Positions 26,334 to 34,981 of a stretch of DNA of 64,000 nucleotides are shown piece by piece (within the stretch, counting starts at the first letter, position 1; each line of letters starts with the position of its first letter). A program made the translations under genes and the position numbers. Under the pieces are notes generated by a model. It was not told the DNA's origin, searched no databases, and was given only the letters and a program-made list of their open reading frames with translations. Source of the stretch: Desulfovibrio gilichinskyi (GTDB lineage: Bacteria; Desulfobacterota; Desulfovibrionia; Desulfovibrionales; Desulfovibrionaceae); the NCBI RefSeq assembly GCF_900177375.1, contig NZ_FWZU01000005.1, positions 1-64,000 on the forward strand, given 5' to 3'.

Positions 26334-27302
26334 TTACTGTTCAGCGTGCTTTCTTTCAATCAGCTTGAAAACTCTTTCAGCTAACTGATTAATTTCAGCT
26401 TTTGAAATCTGGTCATCTGCGCCAACTGATTCACCCTTATGGAAGAGTGTGTCAGTGATGATGGAAGAGCAAAGCAATACTGGCAGATGTCTGAGTTCCG
26501 GATCATCCTTAATTCTTTTGGTCAGATTATGACCGTCCATGACCGGCATTTCGATATCTGTGACAACGATGTCGAGGAAATCATCAATGGTTTTTCCTTC
26601 GTCTTTTGCCTTAGCACGCCATTCGTTGATCTTATCCCACGCAGTTTTACCATTGTGCGTTCTGGTTACCTTGAATCCGGCATCTTCGAGCATTTGCCCG
26701 ATCATACGGCGGATCATGGTTGAGTCATCAGCAATGATTGCTTTGAGTTGCTGTGTTTCAATTTTCTGGACCAGAGAAGCATCAGGCATTTCTGTAAGAT
26801 CCATGCCCGGGTTAAGGTCAGCAACAATTTTTTCAAGGTCCAGCAGGAATACGATGCGCCCTTCAAGCTTAACAACACCGGTAATGGAGTTGGCTGTAAG
26901 GGACGAGACCTGTTTGCTTGGAGCTTCAACCTGTTCCCAGCTTATGCGGTGAATTCTTGTTACACCGGAAACAAGGAAGGCTGTAGAAATTTTATTGAAT
27001 TCTGTAACGATAACTTTAGGGGCTTCGGTTTCAACTCGGTTTTTACCGACACGGCTGCTGAGATCAATTAAAGGTATTATTTCAGATCTGAGATCAAAGG
27101 CTCCAAGGACGGCTCTGTCTGTCGCATCAGGCATATCAGTCAGTTCCGGAAGGCGAATAATTTCAACAACTTTAGCGACATTTATGCCGTAATAGTTACG
27201 TCTGGTCGCTCCGCCATGGACACTGTCAGTTTCATCAATAAAAAATTCGACGATTTCAAGCTCATTAGTGCCTGATTCAAGAAGAATATTTGTTTGGGAC
27301 AT
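26334..27302 (-). CDS. cheV: CheV chemotaxis coupling protein (CheW-REC)
   Basis: A 322-residue fusion. The CheW-like domain at ~15-165 (FYGINVAKVVEII, LGAFDLRSEIIPLIDL, ITGVVKLEGRIVFLLDLEKI) couples receptors to CheA. The receiver at ~185-320 has AIIADDST, phosphoacceptor Asp in VVTDIEMPVMDG, and SSI/K residues for the switch. The start at 27302 is preferred: AGGGGAGG sits 6 nt before it, whereas the in-frame GTG two codons upstream directly abuts that sequence. It is monocistronic, so probably serves the flagellar chemotaxis system encoded elsewhere. Confidence 0.95.
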   Translation of the reverse strand: MSQTNILLESGTNELEIVEFFIDETDSVHGGATRRNYYGINVAKVVEIIRLPELTDMPDATDRAVLGAFDLRSEIIPLIDLSSRVGKNRVETEAPKVIVTEFNKISTAFLVSGVTRIHRISWEQVEAPSKQVSSLTANSITGVVKLEGRIVFLLDLEKIVADLNPGMDLTEMPDASLVQKIETQQLKAIIADDSTMIRRMIGQMLEDAGFKVTRTHNGKTAWDKINEWRAKAKDEGKTIDDFLDIVVTDIEMPVMDGHNLTKRIKDDPELRHLPVLLCSSIITDTLFHKGESVGADDQISKAEINQLAERVFKLIERKHAEQ

Positions 27303-27511
27303 TTTCACCCTCCCCTAAAATTCATGTGAAGTCAGCAATCAAATAGTGTATTTGCTTTGCTCAGTTTGAGATTAGCTCGAAAACATTGTTTATGAAAGAA
27401 ATTTTTCAAGATTATAATAAGGCTCGGCCTTTTCACTCAAGTATAAAGCATAATGTTGTCAATCAAATTAGATGCAAATTCTTAATCGTTAAAATAAATT
27501 AACACAATTAA

Positions 27512-28606
27512 CTAATTTAGGTCTAGTCGTGAATATACTTTTTTATAGTCTTTAAGCATCCTTATCTGTGAAAACTTTTTTGAACCGGTTTGAAAGGCTG
27601 AGACCCCAAGTTCTTTGGAGACACGGGGTGCTAAAAGCAATGTTGAAATGTTTTCGACTAGGTCTTTTTTATTATAAGGTGTTACGAGTATACCGTTTGT
27701 TCCGCTTACAATCTGCTCAACAACTCCTCCTACGGCATAGCTGACGGACGGTAGTCCTTTTGACATGGCTTCAAGTATTATCAGCGGATGGTTATCAGCC
27801 AGAGTAGGATATGCAAGGACATTTGCCGCTGTCATAAATTCGCCTAATGTCTCTCTGTCCACATAGGGGATAGTTATGAAATCACCATCTCTGGAATTTT
27901 CACTTCCGCCGATGGCAAAGCCGATTGCGTCTGGAACTTTCTTTTTGATTCCTTCCCAGTAAGCAGCCCACTGCGAGCCTGATTTATAGGCCGCGTTAAC
28001 GCCTCCGTGAGCAATGAAGAGAACTACTTTAGCTGCAATAGGTACCCTTAATTTTTCTCTGGCTATTTTCTTATCTCCAATCGAATCCGGCCATGGTATG
28101 CCGTTTGGAATAATTTTCACTAAAAGGCGCGGGTCTGCAATTTTAGCCTGGTTAGCCAGCCATTTAGATGGAGAAATTAAAACAGCCTCACGCTTTAGTA
28201 GTGTTTCGATGCTGGTTCTGCGAACTTCTTCGGAGTCGGCAAAGCCTCTAGGGCAGGGATTCAAACATTTTTTTTTAAAGTGAGTACAATCTAAAGGGTG
28301 TGAACATCCACCTGTGATCATTTGAGAATCATGAAGAGTAACAATAAGGCGTACCGTTTCCGGCAGTGCTGAAATAAATTTTGCAGGATCAGCAGAAGAA
28401 TGAAGATGTACTACGGTGTTGCCTGGAATTTTCATTGCTGCTTCTTCAGCAGAGATTAGCGGGTCAAGTGGATTTTCAGATGCTTCATATGAGTGAAGTG
28501 TGGTATATCCTGATTCTTCAAGTCCATTGAGAATCAGCAGGGCCACCCTTGTAGCTCCGCCGCTTTTTTTAAGAGCTGTATGGTGGATGACTGTTCGCGC
28601 TAACAT
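27512..28606 (-). CDS. Glycosyltransferase family 4
   Basis: A 364-residue GT-B-fold glycosyltransferase. The N-terminal acceptor domain has SGGATRVALLILNGL, and the C-terminal donor domain has the conserved NHPLIILEAMSKGLPSVSYAVGGVVEQI, the EX7E-type nucleotide-sugar motif. A Cys/His-rich patch (GGCSHPLDCTHFKKKCLNPCPRG, partly) resembles the one found in GT4 enzymes that handle cell-surface glycans. It overlaps the upstream glycosyltransferase gene by 7 nt, so they work in one pathway. Acceptor and sugar unknown. Confidence 0.88.
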   Translation of the reverse strand: MLARTVIHHTALKKSGGATRVALLILNGLEESGYTTLHSYEASENPLDPLISAEEAAMKIPGNTVVHLHSSADPAKFISALPETVRLIVTLHDSQMITGGCSHPLDCTHFKKKCLNPCPRGFADSEEVRRTSIETLLKREAVLISPSKWLANQAKIADPRLLVKIIPNGIPWPDSIGDKKIAREKLRVPIAAKVVLFIAHGGVNAAYKSGSQWAAYWEGIKKKVPDAIGFAIGGSENSRDGDFITIPYVDRETLGEFMTAANVLAYPTLADNHPLIILEAMSKGLPSVSYAVGGVVEQIVSGTNGILVTPYNKKDLVENISTLLLAPRVSKELGVSAFQTGSKKFSQIRMLKDYKKVYSRLDLN

Positions 28607-30258
28607 GGTTTTTCCAGAATATCATGTTTTAAAGACCATAAAATATGGAATTCAGCTTCCCGGCTGCTTAATCCCGGAGCAATGGATTTTATTTTGGCAC
28701 AGAGCTCTAAAGTAGTAATGGGCTTGCGGGCAAAAAAAGATATTTTACGGATAACTTCCTGCTTAAGGTGTCTTTCAATTCCTTGATATACGAGCGGGAA
28801 CTCTTTTCCATGATAGATAGCCTGCCCTGTAGAGCCTGTTACGACCTTTGTTTCGTCGTTTATAACTGATGTCGGGTAGTGAGAAAAAACTTCGCCGAAT
28901 CGCACCTGAGCAGGATGTAGTATTTCCGAAAGTCCTTCTGTTTCAACAGGAGCATTATTCAGGTTTTGCCACAGCTCGACATGCTGACGGATTACTTCTT
29001 TCCATGTAAATTTTTTGTTTATTCTCGCAGCTCCGGCACGCCCCATAGAAGACCGTAATTGCGGATCTCTTATCAGCTGTTCAAGCCCTTTTGCCAGCTT
29101 CGGAGTATCTACTGCTGTTTGCTGGGCAAGGAGCAGGTGGTATTGATTGTCATAACACAGCGGGGCCATAAGGTCTTCAGCAGGTGTTGCCGCCGGTCCT
29201 ATGGTTTCGATCAGTAATCCTGTTTCGTTATGCACAACCAGATCTTTATATCCGTCGTAGTCAGAAGCGATGACGGGAAGCCCCATAGCCCCGGCTTCAA
29301 GTATGGTCAGCCCGAAAGTTTCCTGCGGATTATCTGAAATGGAGACATAGATATCTGCCGCGCGGTAAAGATCAAGCTTTTGAAGATCGGTCGGCCTTGC
29401 AAAAATAGATAATTCAAGTCCCATGTTGCGACTCAATTCTTTCAATGTCTGCGGAAAATCGTCTCCGTCGTCCATCCATCCGGCTAGAATGACCCGCACA
29501 TCTTTTCTGTCTATTCCGGCTGCGAAAACACGCTGCATAGCCCTCAACAGGGGCAGAATATCCATTTTGGAATAATGGGCGATGCGTCCGAAAACTAAAA
29601 TATTAACCCTGTTTTCGTCTGGATTCAGTTCTAAGTTTTTTAAGGCTACCAGTTTTTGCTGAGCGGTCGGCACCGTGAATGCTGACGGATTGATTCCAAG
29701 TGGTATTTTCCTGATTTGCGGAGATGGGAATTTCTTCTCATCAAGTTCAAACCCTTCACGCAGATGCATAATATATTTTTCGACAACCTGCATGCCGGGA
29801 GTGGACGTGGCAACAATGCAATCTCGTGCAGTTGTGCCCTTCCATATATAATTAAGAAAAGATGATCCGTAATTGCTGTAGCTAAGCGAGTGAGTGGTTC
29901 CGGTGATAGGAAATATGTTCTTTGCGAAAGCGTTTCTTACACGTGCAAGGTGGGGAGGATACACTATGCAGTCGGATTGATGAAAGCAAAAGTATTCCTG
30001 CTTGCTTATATATTCAGGCAAATCTCGCCGATCCAAAATTTTGACTTTATTATTCTCTAATAATTTAGAAAAGTTAGTGCTTATAAAGCTGCTTAAACTG
30101 GCATGAATATTCCCGCCGCTCAGAAAAAAATGATATTCATCAAAAGGGTCTTCGGTCAGCAGTCCATTTAGAAAACCAATATTCGCGACTTTGCGTCCAA
30201 GAACCGGCCCTGTTTCGTAAAAGGGGTCCAAAGTTCCCCATATTCTTTGAGTTTTCAT
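28600..30258 (-). CDS. Glycosyltransferase family 4 with C-terminal extension
   Basis: A 552-residue protein. Residues ~1-440 are a GT-B glycosyltransferase with RVNILVFGRIAHYSKMD, DIYVSISDNPQETFGLTILEAGAMGLPVIASDYDGYKDLV in the donor site, and RINKKFTWKEVI. About 110 extra residues follow; the last ~60 (FARKPITTLELCAKI, SSREAEFHILWSLKHDIL) look like a winged-helix fold, unusual for this family. The ATG at 30258 is chosen over an upstream TTG; neither has a good ribosome-binding site. It is the first gene of the pair. Target unknown; cell-surface polysaccharide or protein glycosylation are both possible. Confidence 0.85.
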   Translation of the reverse strand: MKTQRIWGTLDPFYETGPVLGRKVANIGFLNGLLTEDPFDEYHFFLSGGNIHASLSSFISTNFSKLLENNKVKILDRRDLPEYISKQEYFCFHQSDCIVYPPHLARVRNAFAKNIFPITGTTHSLSYSNYGSSFLNYIWKGTTARDCIVATSTPGMQVVEKYIMHLREGFELDEKKFPSPQIRKIPLGINPSAFTVPTAQQKLVALKNLELNPDENRVNILVFGRIAHYSKMDILPLLRAMQRVFAAGIDRKDVRVILAGWMDDGDDFPQTLKELSRNMGLELSIFARPTDLQKLDLYRAADIYVSISDNPQETFGLTILEAGAMGLPVIASDYDGYKDLVVHNETGLLIETIGPAATPAEDLMAPLCYDNQYHLLLAQQTAVDTPKLAKGLEQLIRDPQLRSSMGRAGAARINKKFTWKEVIRQHVELWQNLNNAPVETEGLSEILHPAQVRFGEVFSHYPTSVINDETKVVTGSTGQAIYHGKEFPLVYQGIERHLKQEVIRKISFFARKPITTLELCAKIKSIAPGLSSREAEFHILWSLKHDILEKPC

Positions 30259-30536
30259 ACCATATTTCAAGCCATATTTGGGCCTGCTTTGTCAAAGGAT
30301 TTTATTTCCGAAATATATGCAGGTGACAAAAATCCGGCACAGTTTTCCTGTTTGTTGTTTTAAAATCAGGCCAGATCTCCAGCGTTCTGAGCTAACTTAA
30401 AATTTATAACACGATTTAAAGTCTTGTCTTTTTATTGCTAACATCTTGTAACTTGGCGTTTTTTGAAATTCTTATTTTGCTGTGATGTTTAAATCAGTTT
30501 TGCAATCCGTTGGTTAAAAAATATTATTCGAGTCTT

Positions 30537-30552
30537 TGGTCTTTATTTTGCA
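30537..30552 (+). promoter_or_regulatory. Possible sigma-54 promoter before diguanylate cyclase
   Basis: TGGTCTTTATTTTGCA has GG and GC 10 nt apart and a perfect TTGCA -12 box, but a poor -24 box beyond TGG. It lies 59 nt before the ATG in the 352-nt AT-rich gap between divergent genes; nothing else was seen there. Chance in AT-rich DNA is not excluded. Confidence 0.3.
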
Positions 30553-30610
30553 ATAAGTTAGGTCAGTAAACCCTTCTGACAGTATTTGGAATGCACAAGG
30601 AGACCCCGAT

Positions 30611-32086
30611 ATGAAGAGAGGAGAAAGGCCTGAACTGCTTTGGGGGTTCGGTCTAAACAGCATAGAAGCCGGCAAAATAGAGGATTCTCTCGGGCCGGGA
30701 TTTTTCTTAAGGAATTTTTCCGAAAGATCCCTTCCCGGTGATAAAGAATTACTTCAGCCTGAAAAGCCTTCTGCTACATGGATTCCGCTACGGGTTTGGA
30801 ATGAACTTTCTGAAGCCCGTCGTGATTCTTATCGTAAGCTCGAATCTACTCAGCGTATTCTTATACAGGATGATTCTGAAAAGAATGTTGATCTTGAGAG
30901 TGTTCTTGAAGACGGATTTCTTGCAGTAATAAGTTCGCCGTTAACAACCTCTAAGGTTCAGGATGCTCTTTTCAGAGCAAAGGAAGTCTCCGGTCTTTAT
31001 GGAGACCTCTATAGAATGACTGAAGAGATCATAATGGAGCGGGAGCTTCTTTCCCGCAAAACAGAACAGCTCATGTTCCTTAATACTGTCCTCTCCAACG
31101 CTACCGAGCGTCTTGAAGTTTCAGATATTCTGGGACAGGCTGCAGAGGATTTAAAGCTGTTGCTTCCGGTTCTTTCTGTTCAAGGCGTTTTTTGGGATGT
31201 TGTCCCCGCCGGAGCGAAAACAGAAGCTGAAATTTTTATTAATCCCGGTCTCATCCCTGCTGTTCAGGGAGAATGGATCGAGTTTATGATTGGCAGTGTT
31301 ACAAAGCTCAGCGGAATAGAAGTCGGCGGATATAAAATTTCTGAAACCACGCATGCTGGTGACGTTGCAATGTGCTACGGACCGACCGGCGGAAGAGTGC
31401 TTGCCCTCCCTTTGATTACACGAGGCGAAAAGTTCGGTTGTCTGGTTATGCTTTGCGATAAGTCGGTAAGGCTTGCAAAGGATCAGGTTAACACGCTTAA
31501 CGCTGCTGTGAATCATTTGTCGCTTGCCCTGAATAACGCTTTGATGTTTACCAAGATCAAGACCCGCGCGGATCGTGACGGACTTACCAGAGTTTACAAT
31601 CGTCGCAGTTTTGATGAAAGGCTGGTTGAAGAACTCAGACGCCATCAGCGTCACAGCATGGATCTGTCGTTATTGATGATTGATCTCGATTATTTCAAGA
31701 GTGTAAACGATACTTACGGGCATATGGCGGGTGACCTTGTTCTTGAAACAATAGCAAGAATTTTTGAAGAAACATTCAGAACTACAGATTTTATTGCCCG
31801 TTACGGCGGAGAAGAGTTCGTTATTCTGCTCCCTCATACCAAGGTTGATCAGGCTGAGATGCTTGCTGAACGGATCAGGGAAAAGATAGAATCTCATACT
31901 ATGTCTTATCGTGATGAAAATTTTAAGATCACAGCAAGTATAGGAGTTTCTTCTGTCCGCCCCGGAAGCCTCGCAAAAGGTACTGAAATAGTACGCAAGG
32001 CTGATGATGCCTTATACAAAGCTAAGGATCAGGGACGTAATAAAGTCGTTGTCTCCGATTCTCATGCAAGGCTGAAGGTAGTATAA
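30611..32086 (+). CDS. GAF-GGDEF diguanylate cyclase
   Basis: A 491-residue cytoplasmic protein. Residues ~1-130 resemble a receiver domain that lacks the acidic pocket. A helical linker (~135-165) leads to a GAF domain (~165-315) and a GGDEF domain (~325-485) with DGLTRVYNRRSFDE, DLDYFKSVNDTYGH and the active-site GGEEF at 399-403. RTTD lies exactly five residues before it, so the inhibitory I-site is intact. It should make c-di-GMP under control of a GAF ligand. It is monocistronic with AAGGAGA before the ATG and a strong terminator after it. Confidence 0.93.
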   Translation: MKRGERPELLWGFGLNSIEAGKIEDSLGPGFFLRNFSERSLPGDKELLQPEKPSATWIPLRVWNELSEARRDSYRKLESTQRILIQDDSEKNVDLESVLEDGFLAVISSPLTTSKVQDALFRAKEVSGLYGDLYRMTEEIIMERELLSRKTEQLMFLNTVLSNATERLEVSDILGQAAEDLKLLLPVLSVQGVFWDVVPAGAKTEAEIFINPGLIPAVQGEWIEFMIGSVTKLSGIEVGGYKISETTHAGDVAMCYGPTGGRVLALPLITRGEKFGCLVMLCDKSVRLAKDQVNTLNAAVNHLSLALNNALMFTKIKTRADRDGLTRVYNRRSFDERLVEELRRHQRHSMDLSLLMIDLDYFKSVNDTYGHMAGDLVLETIARIFEETFRTTDFIARYGGEEFVILLPHTKVDQAEMLAERIREKIESHTMSYRDENFKITASIGVSSVRPGSLAKGTEIVRKADDALYKAKDQGRNKVVVSDSHARLKVV

Positions 32087-32130
32087 ATTTAAGGGTTTCC
32101 ATAGGTGTGTTACTGTCAGTGCTTACGGAA

Positions 32131-32164
32131 AGACGGTGCGAATTGTTCGCACCGTCTTTTTTTT
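32131..32164 (+). terminator. Intrinsic terminator after diguanylate cyclase
   Basis: Perfect 12-bp stem AGACGGTGCGAA (32131-32142) with 32146-32157, 3-nt loop, and eight T residues from 32157 on. Confidence 0.9.
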
Positions 32165-32179
32165 GGACGTTATCCGTCA

Positions 32180-32319
32180 TGCTTGACCTAACTTCGTAAT
32201 GGTGCAAAGCCACCAAGTCCGGTTTGAAGTTCAGATAAAAATTCGGTTCTGTGGCCGGTGACATAGTAATAATGGCTGATATTTTTCGGGCCTTGATTAA
32301 TGAATGTCATTAATTAAGG
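32180..32319 (+). promoter_or_regulatory. Structured leader before the queuosine-precursor transporter
   Basis: After the previous terminator, the 253 nt before the transporter start hold GGTGCAAAGCCACC (32201-32214) and GTGGCCGGTGAC (32251-32262), reminiscent of pieces of the c-di-GMP-I riboswitch but lacking its GGGCAAACC half. A 13-bp hairpin (CCTTGATTAATGA, 32291-32303, with 32307-32319, one G-T pair) follows. No preQ1-I pattern was found. It may be a regulated leader of unknown class. Confidence 0.25.
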
Positions 32320-32417
32320 TGGCATATCCGTAATTATAGAAATTGCTGGATATAGTAATCATTTCGACAGATAGCGTTTTGACTGTTTTCAATGCCGCTA
32401 CTGGGGAGTTTAAACTG

Positions 32418-33089
32418 ATGAATGAGATTCTTTGGATTGGATTTGCTCTACTTGATTTGAGCCTTGTGCTTGTTGTGTATAAATTTTTCGGAAAAACAGG
32501 CTTGTTCGGGCTGATAGTTTTTAACCTGATACTTTGTAATATTCAGGTGTTAAAAACTATTCAGCTGTTCGGAATGACCACAACGCTGGGTAATGTTCTG
32601 TATGCCAGTGTTTTTCTTTCAACGGATATTTTAAGCGAGTTTCATGGAAAGAAGGAAGCACAAAAGGCGGTCTTTCTGGGTTTTATGATTCTTGTGATGG
32701 CCGTTGTCTATATGCAACTGGCTTTGATGTTTACTCCGTCAGCTGAGGATTTCGCTCAGCCTCACCTTGAAGTTATTTTCGGTTTTCTGCCTAGGCTTGC
32801 ACTTGGAAGTCTTTGTGCTTATCTTATTTCACAGCTTAATGATGTTTATATTTTTCATAAGATTAAAGACAAGTATGGCGAAAGACATCTCTGGCTTAGA
32901 AATAATGCCAGCACGCTGCTAAGCCAGCTTCTTGATTCAGCTGTTTTCTGCTTTATCGCACTGTGGGGAGTCTTTCCTGCAGATGTATGGCTTGAAATAT
33001 TTTTCACCACCTATCTTTTCAAAGTAATTGTGGCGGTTATGGATACTCCTTTTATATACCTTGCGCGCAAAATACGCTGCCGTTCATGA
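32418..33089 (+). CDS. Queuosine precursor transporter (YhhQ/DUF165 family)
   Basis: A 223-residue protein with about six membrane segments. The family hallmark regions VLYASVFLSTDILSEFHGKKEA (with the conserved Asp/Glu before the Gly-Lys loop) and NNASTLLSQLLDSAVFCFIALWG are present. It imports the 7-deazaguanine precursors preQ0/preQ1 used in tRNA queuosine. The ATG at 32418, preceded by GGGGAG, is preferred over a TTG 75 nt upstream. The 5' leader may be structured. Confidence 0.9.
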   Translation: MNEILWIGFALLDLSLVLVVYKFFGKTGLFGLIVFNLILCNIQVLKTIQLFGMTTTLGNVLYASVFLSTDILSEFHGKKEAQKAVFLGFMILVMAVVYMQLALMFTPSAEDFAQPHLEVIFGFLPRLALGSLCAYLISQLNDVYIFHKIKDKYGERHLWLRNNASTLLSQLLDSAVFCFIALWGVFPADVWLEIFFTTYLFKVIVAVMDTPFIYLARKIRCRS

Positions 33090-33173
33090 TGATCACGATT
33101 GTAAGGCTTGACGAATTCTATCGTGGGTTTAATACTATGGGCTTAATAAGTCATATTTCAAGAGAGGCCATAT

Positions 33174-34022
33174 ATGAGTCAGATGTTCGGTAAAGCCGTT
33201 CCTTTTTATAAGATGCAGGGTTGCGGAAATGATTTCGTTATAATTGATAACCGTAAACTCGGAGTTCCCGTTGAAAAAATGCCTGAATGGGCTGAAAAAA
33301 TTTGTAAGCGGGCTTTCGGGGTATATGCTGACGGACTGCTTTTTATTGAAAAGGGTCCTGATGGATCAGGATTAGACTTCAAGTGGCAGTTTTATAATTC
33401 AGACGGATCAAGGGCTGAGATGTGCGGAAACGCTTCCCGCTGTGTCGGACGCCTTGCTCATGCCTTAGGCATTGCCGGAGAACAGCACGTTTTCGGATCT
33501 GATGCCGGGCCTATCAGAGTGCAGGTGTTTCCGTTGCAGGAAGAGGTTAAAGTTCAGCTGACTGATCCAGTAGATGTAAAACTTAATCAGACAATTGAAG
33601 TTGACGGCGAGAAATATACTTACCACTTTGCGAACACCGGAGTACCTCATGTTGTTGTGCAGGTCGCGGATGTTGATAAGGTAGATGTTAAGAAGCTTGG
33701 AAGCGCATTCAGGTATCATAAAGATTTCGCTCCGGCAGGAACCAATGTTAATTTTGTTCAGATTGATGATAATGACAGCCTTATCGTGCGCACTTATGAA
33801 CGCGGAGTTGAAGATGAAACTTATGCTTGCGGTACAGGTGTAAGCGCAGTGCAGGTAACCTTGCAGAGACTGGGACTTACCGATGCGGCGGTGCGTGTCA
33901 GAACTTCCGGCGGTGAAATCCTTAAAGTTATAATCGAAGGCGAAAGTGTTTTCCTTCAGGGTGGCGCAGAGCTCACTTTTTCCGGGGAATTGTTTTTGGA
34001 ATCATTGGATATTGATTTTTAG
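33174..34022 (+). CDS. dapF: Diaminopimelate epimerase
   Basis: A 282-residue PLP-independent epimerase converting LL- to meso-diaminopimelate for lysine and peptidoglycan synthesis. Both catalytic thiols are present: Cys in EMCGNASRC and Cys in TYACGTGVSA. The N-terminal FYKMQGCGNDFVIID is conserved. GAGAGG precedes the ATG. The 84-nt gap after the transporter gene leaves co-transcription possible. A hairpin terminator follows. Confidence 0.96.
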   Translation: MSQMFGKAVPFYKMQGCGNDFVIIDNRKLGVPVEKMPEWAEKICKRAFGVYADGLLFIEKGPDGSGLDFKWQFYNSDGSRAEMCGNASRCVGRLAHALGIAGEQHVFGSDAGPIRVQVFPLQEEVKVQLTDPVDVKLNQTIEVDGEKYTYHFANTGVPHVVVQVADVDKVDVKKLGSAFRYHKDFAPAGTNVNFVQIDDNDSLIVRTYERGVEDETYACGTGVSAVQVTLQRLGLTDAAVRVRTSGGEILKVIIEGESVFLQGGAELTFSGELFLESLDIDF

Positions 34023-34040
34023 ATCATTTATGATTAAAGG

Positions 34041-34080
34041 TTAAGGGGTGTTGCGTGGCAACAAATCCCCTTAATTTTTT
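34041..34080 (+). terminator. Intrinsic terminator after dapF
   Basis: Outer stem TTAAGGGG (34041-34048) with CCCCTTAA (34067-34074), inner stem GTTGC/GCAAC, then a T6 run. Confidence 0.85.
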
Positions 34081-34204
34081 GCGATAATTTCATACTAAAA
34101 TAGAATAAAATATATATTGATTATATCTATGCTTGCAAGAGGTAAGTATTAGCTGTATAAACGTTTTACGTACTCAGTGTGATTTTTAGGATAATGTTTA
34201 TTCT

Positions 34205-34238
34205 TGTTTCACAGTAAATTTTACTGTTTCGCAGTATA
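34205..34238 (+). promoter_or_regulatory. Direct-repeat candidate enhancer (UAS) of the sigma-54 promoter
   Basis: TGTTTCACAGTAAA at 34205-34218 and TGTTTCGCAGTATA at 34225-34238 match at 12 of 14 bases with a period of exactly 20 bp. ACAGTAAA and TTTACTGT (34211-34227) also form a dyad. The pair lies about 83-116 bp upstream of the -24 box at 34321, the usual place for an activator site. Confidence 0.5.
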
Positions 34239-34320
34239 GTTTAAAGTAGGGTATTTTGGTTAGTTGGTGTAAGTATGTATGATCTTTGAATTAATTTTTA
34301 CGGGTTATTTTATACTGAAA

Positions 34321-34336
34321 TGGCATGATTTTAGCT
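34321..34336 (+). promoter_or_regulatory. Sigma-54 promoter of CII-like gene
   Basis: TGGCATGATTTTAGCT matches TGGCACGNNNNTTGCW at all but two defined positions, with GG and GC exactly 10 nt apart. It lies 53 nt before the ATG at 34390, giving a leader of about 40 nt with a GAGGAG ribosome-binding site. The rest of the 367-nt gap is AT-rich. Confidence 0.65.
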
Positions 34337-34389
34337 TACCTATTATAAGTTTAAATAAATATATTATAATACAGTCGAGGAGACACACT

Positions 34390-34875
34390 ATGGGAAATAA
34401 TGAACTTACTAAGCTTTTGCAGGACGTTGTACTTAAAAATGAAAAGCCTGCCCGTGACGTTGCAACAGAAATAAACAAACCTTACCCAACACTTCTTCGT
34501 GAAATCAATCCTGAAGATAAAGGTGCTAAAGTAGGTATTGAAGAGCTTGTTCCTCTCATGAGATCAACAGGAAGCATTCGTCCGCTGACCAGACTTGCAA
34601 ATATTATGGGTTACGTTCTCGTTCCTATGGATATTAATCCTGGTGATCCTGATGAAGCAAACTACATGGCTCTTGATTTGATGGATGGTTTTGGAAGATA
34701 TTCCAAGGCTCTTAAAAGTGCGTTGCAGGCTGATCCTAAAGAAGATTTGGTCAGCATTGTCGAGCAGGAAGGCTTTGAAGCTATCACAGCAATTTTAACA
34801 ATGGTTCATTACCTACGTAAGAGAGCTGAAGAAGAAAAGACTAAAAACGCTCCCCGTCTTGCTCAGGTAAGCTAG
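34390..34875 (+). CDS. Phage regulatory CII-like (CP76 family) protein
   Basis: A 161-residue protein. The N-terminal ~75 residues (LTKLLQDVVLKNEKPARDVATEINKPYPTLLREINPEDKGAKVGIEELVPLMRSTG) fit the phage CII/CP76 helix-turn-helix family. The middle carries LANIMGYVLVPMD and the C terminus is helical and charged. Such genes are found as domesticated regulators in Desulfovibrio-type genomes; no phage genes surround it. The ATG at 34390, preceded by GAGGAG, is preferred over one 111 nt upstream that lies before the sigma-54 promoter. Expression is predicted to need sigma-54 and an activator. Targets unknown. Confidence 0.75.
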   Translation: MGNNELTKLLQDVVLKNEKPARDVATEINKPYPTLLREINPEDKGAKVGIEELVPLMRSTGSIRPLTRLANIMGYVLVPMDINPGDPDEANYMALDLMDGFGRYSKALKSALQADPKEDLVSIVEQEGFEAITAILTMVHYLRKRAEEEKTKNAPRLAQVS

Positions 34876-34919
34876 TTTTTTAGTTTAAGTGCTCTTAAGA
34901 AAGAGCAGGTGTTTATGCA

Positions 34920-34954
34920 AGCCCCCGGTTACCAATGGTAGCCGGGGGCTTTTT
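34920..34954 (+). terminator. Intrinsic terminator after CII-like gene
   Basis: A 14-bp GC-rich stem AGCCCCCGGTTACC with its complement (one G-T), 3-nt loop, then TTTT. Confidence 0.92.
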
Positions 34955-34981
34955 GCATTAGTGAAAAGTAAAGTCTTTGAA

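Noticed and set aside
32185-32265. Complete c-di-GMP-I (GEMM) riboswitch
   Set aside because: Only GCAAAGCC- and GGCCGG-like pieces are present; the GGGCAAACC strand and GAAA tetraloop are missing, so it is kept only as an unclassified leader.
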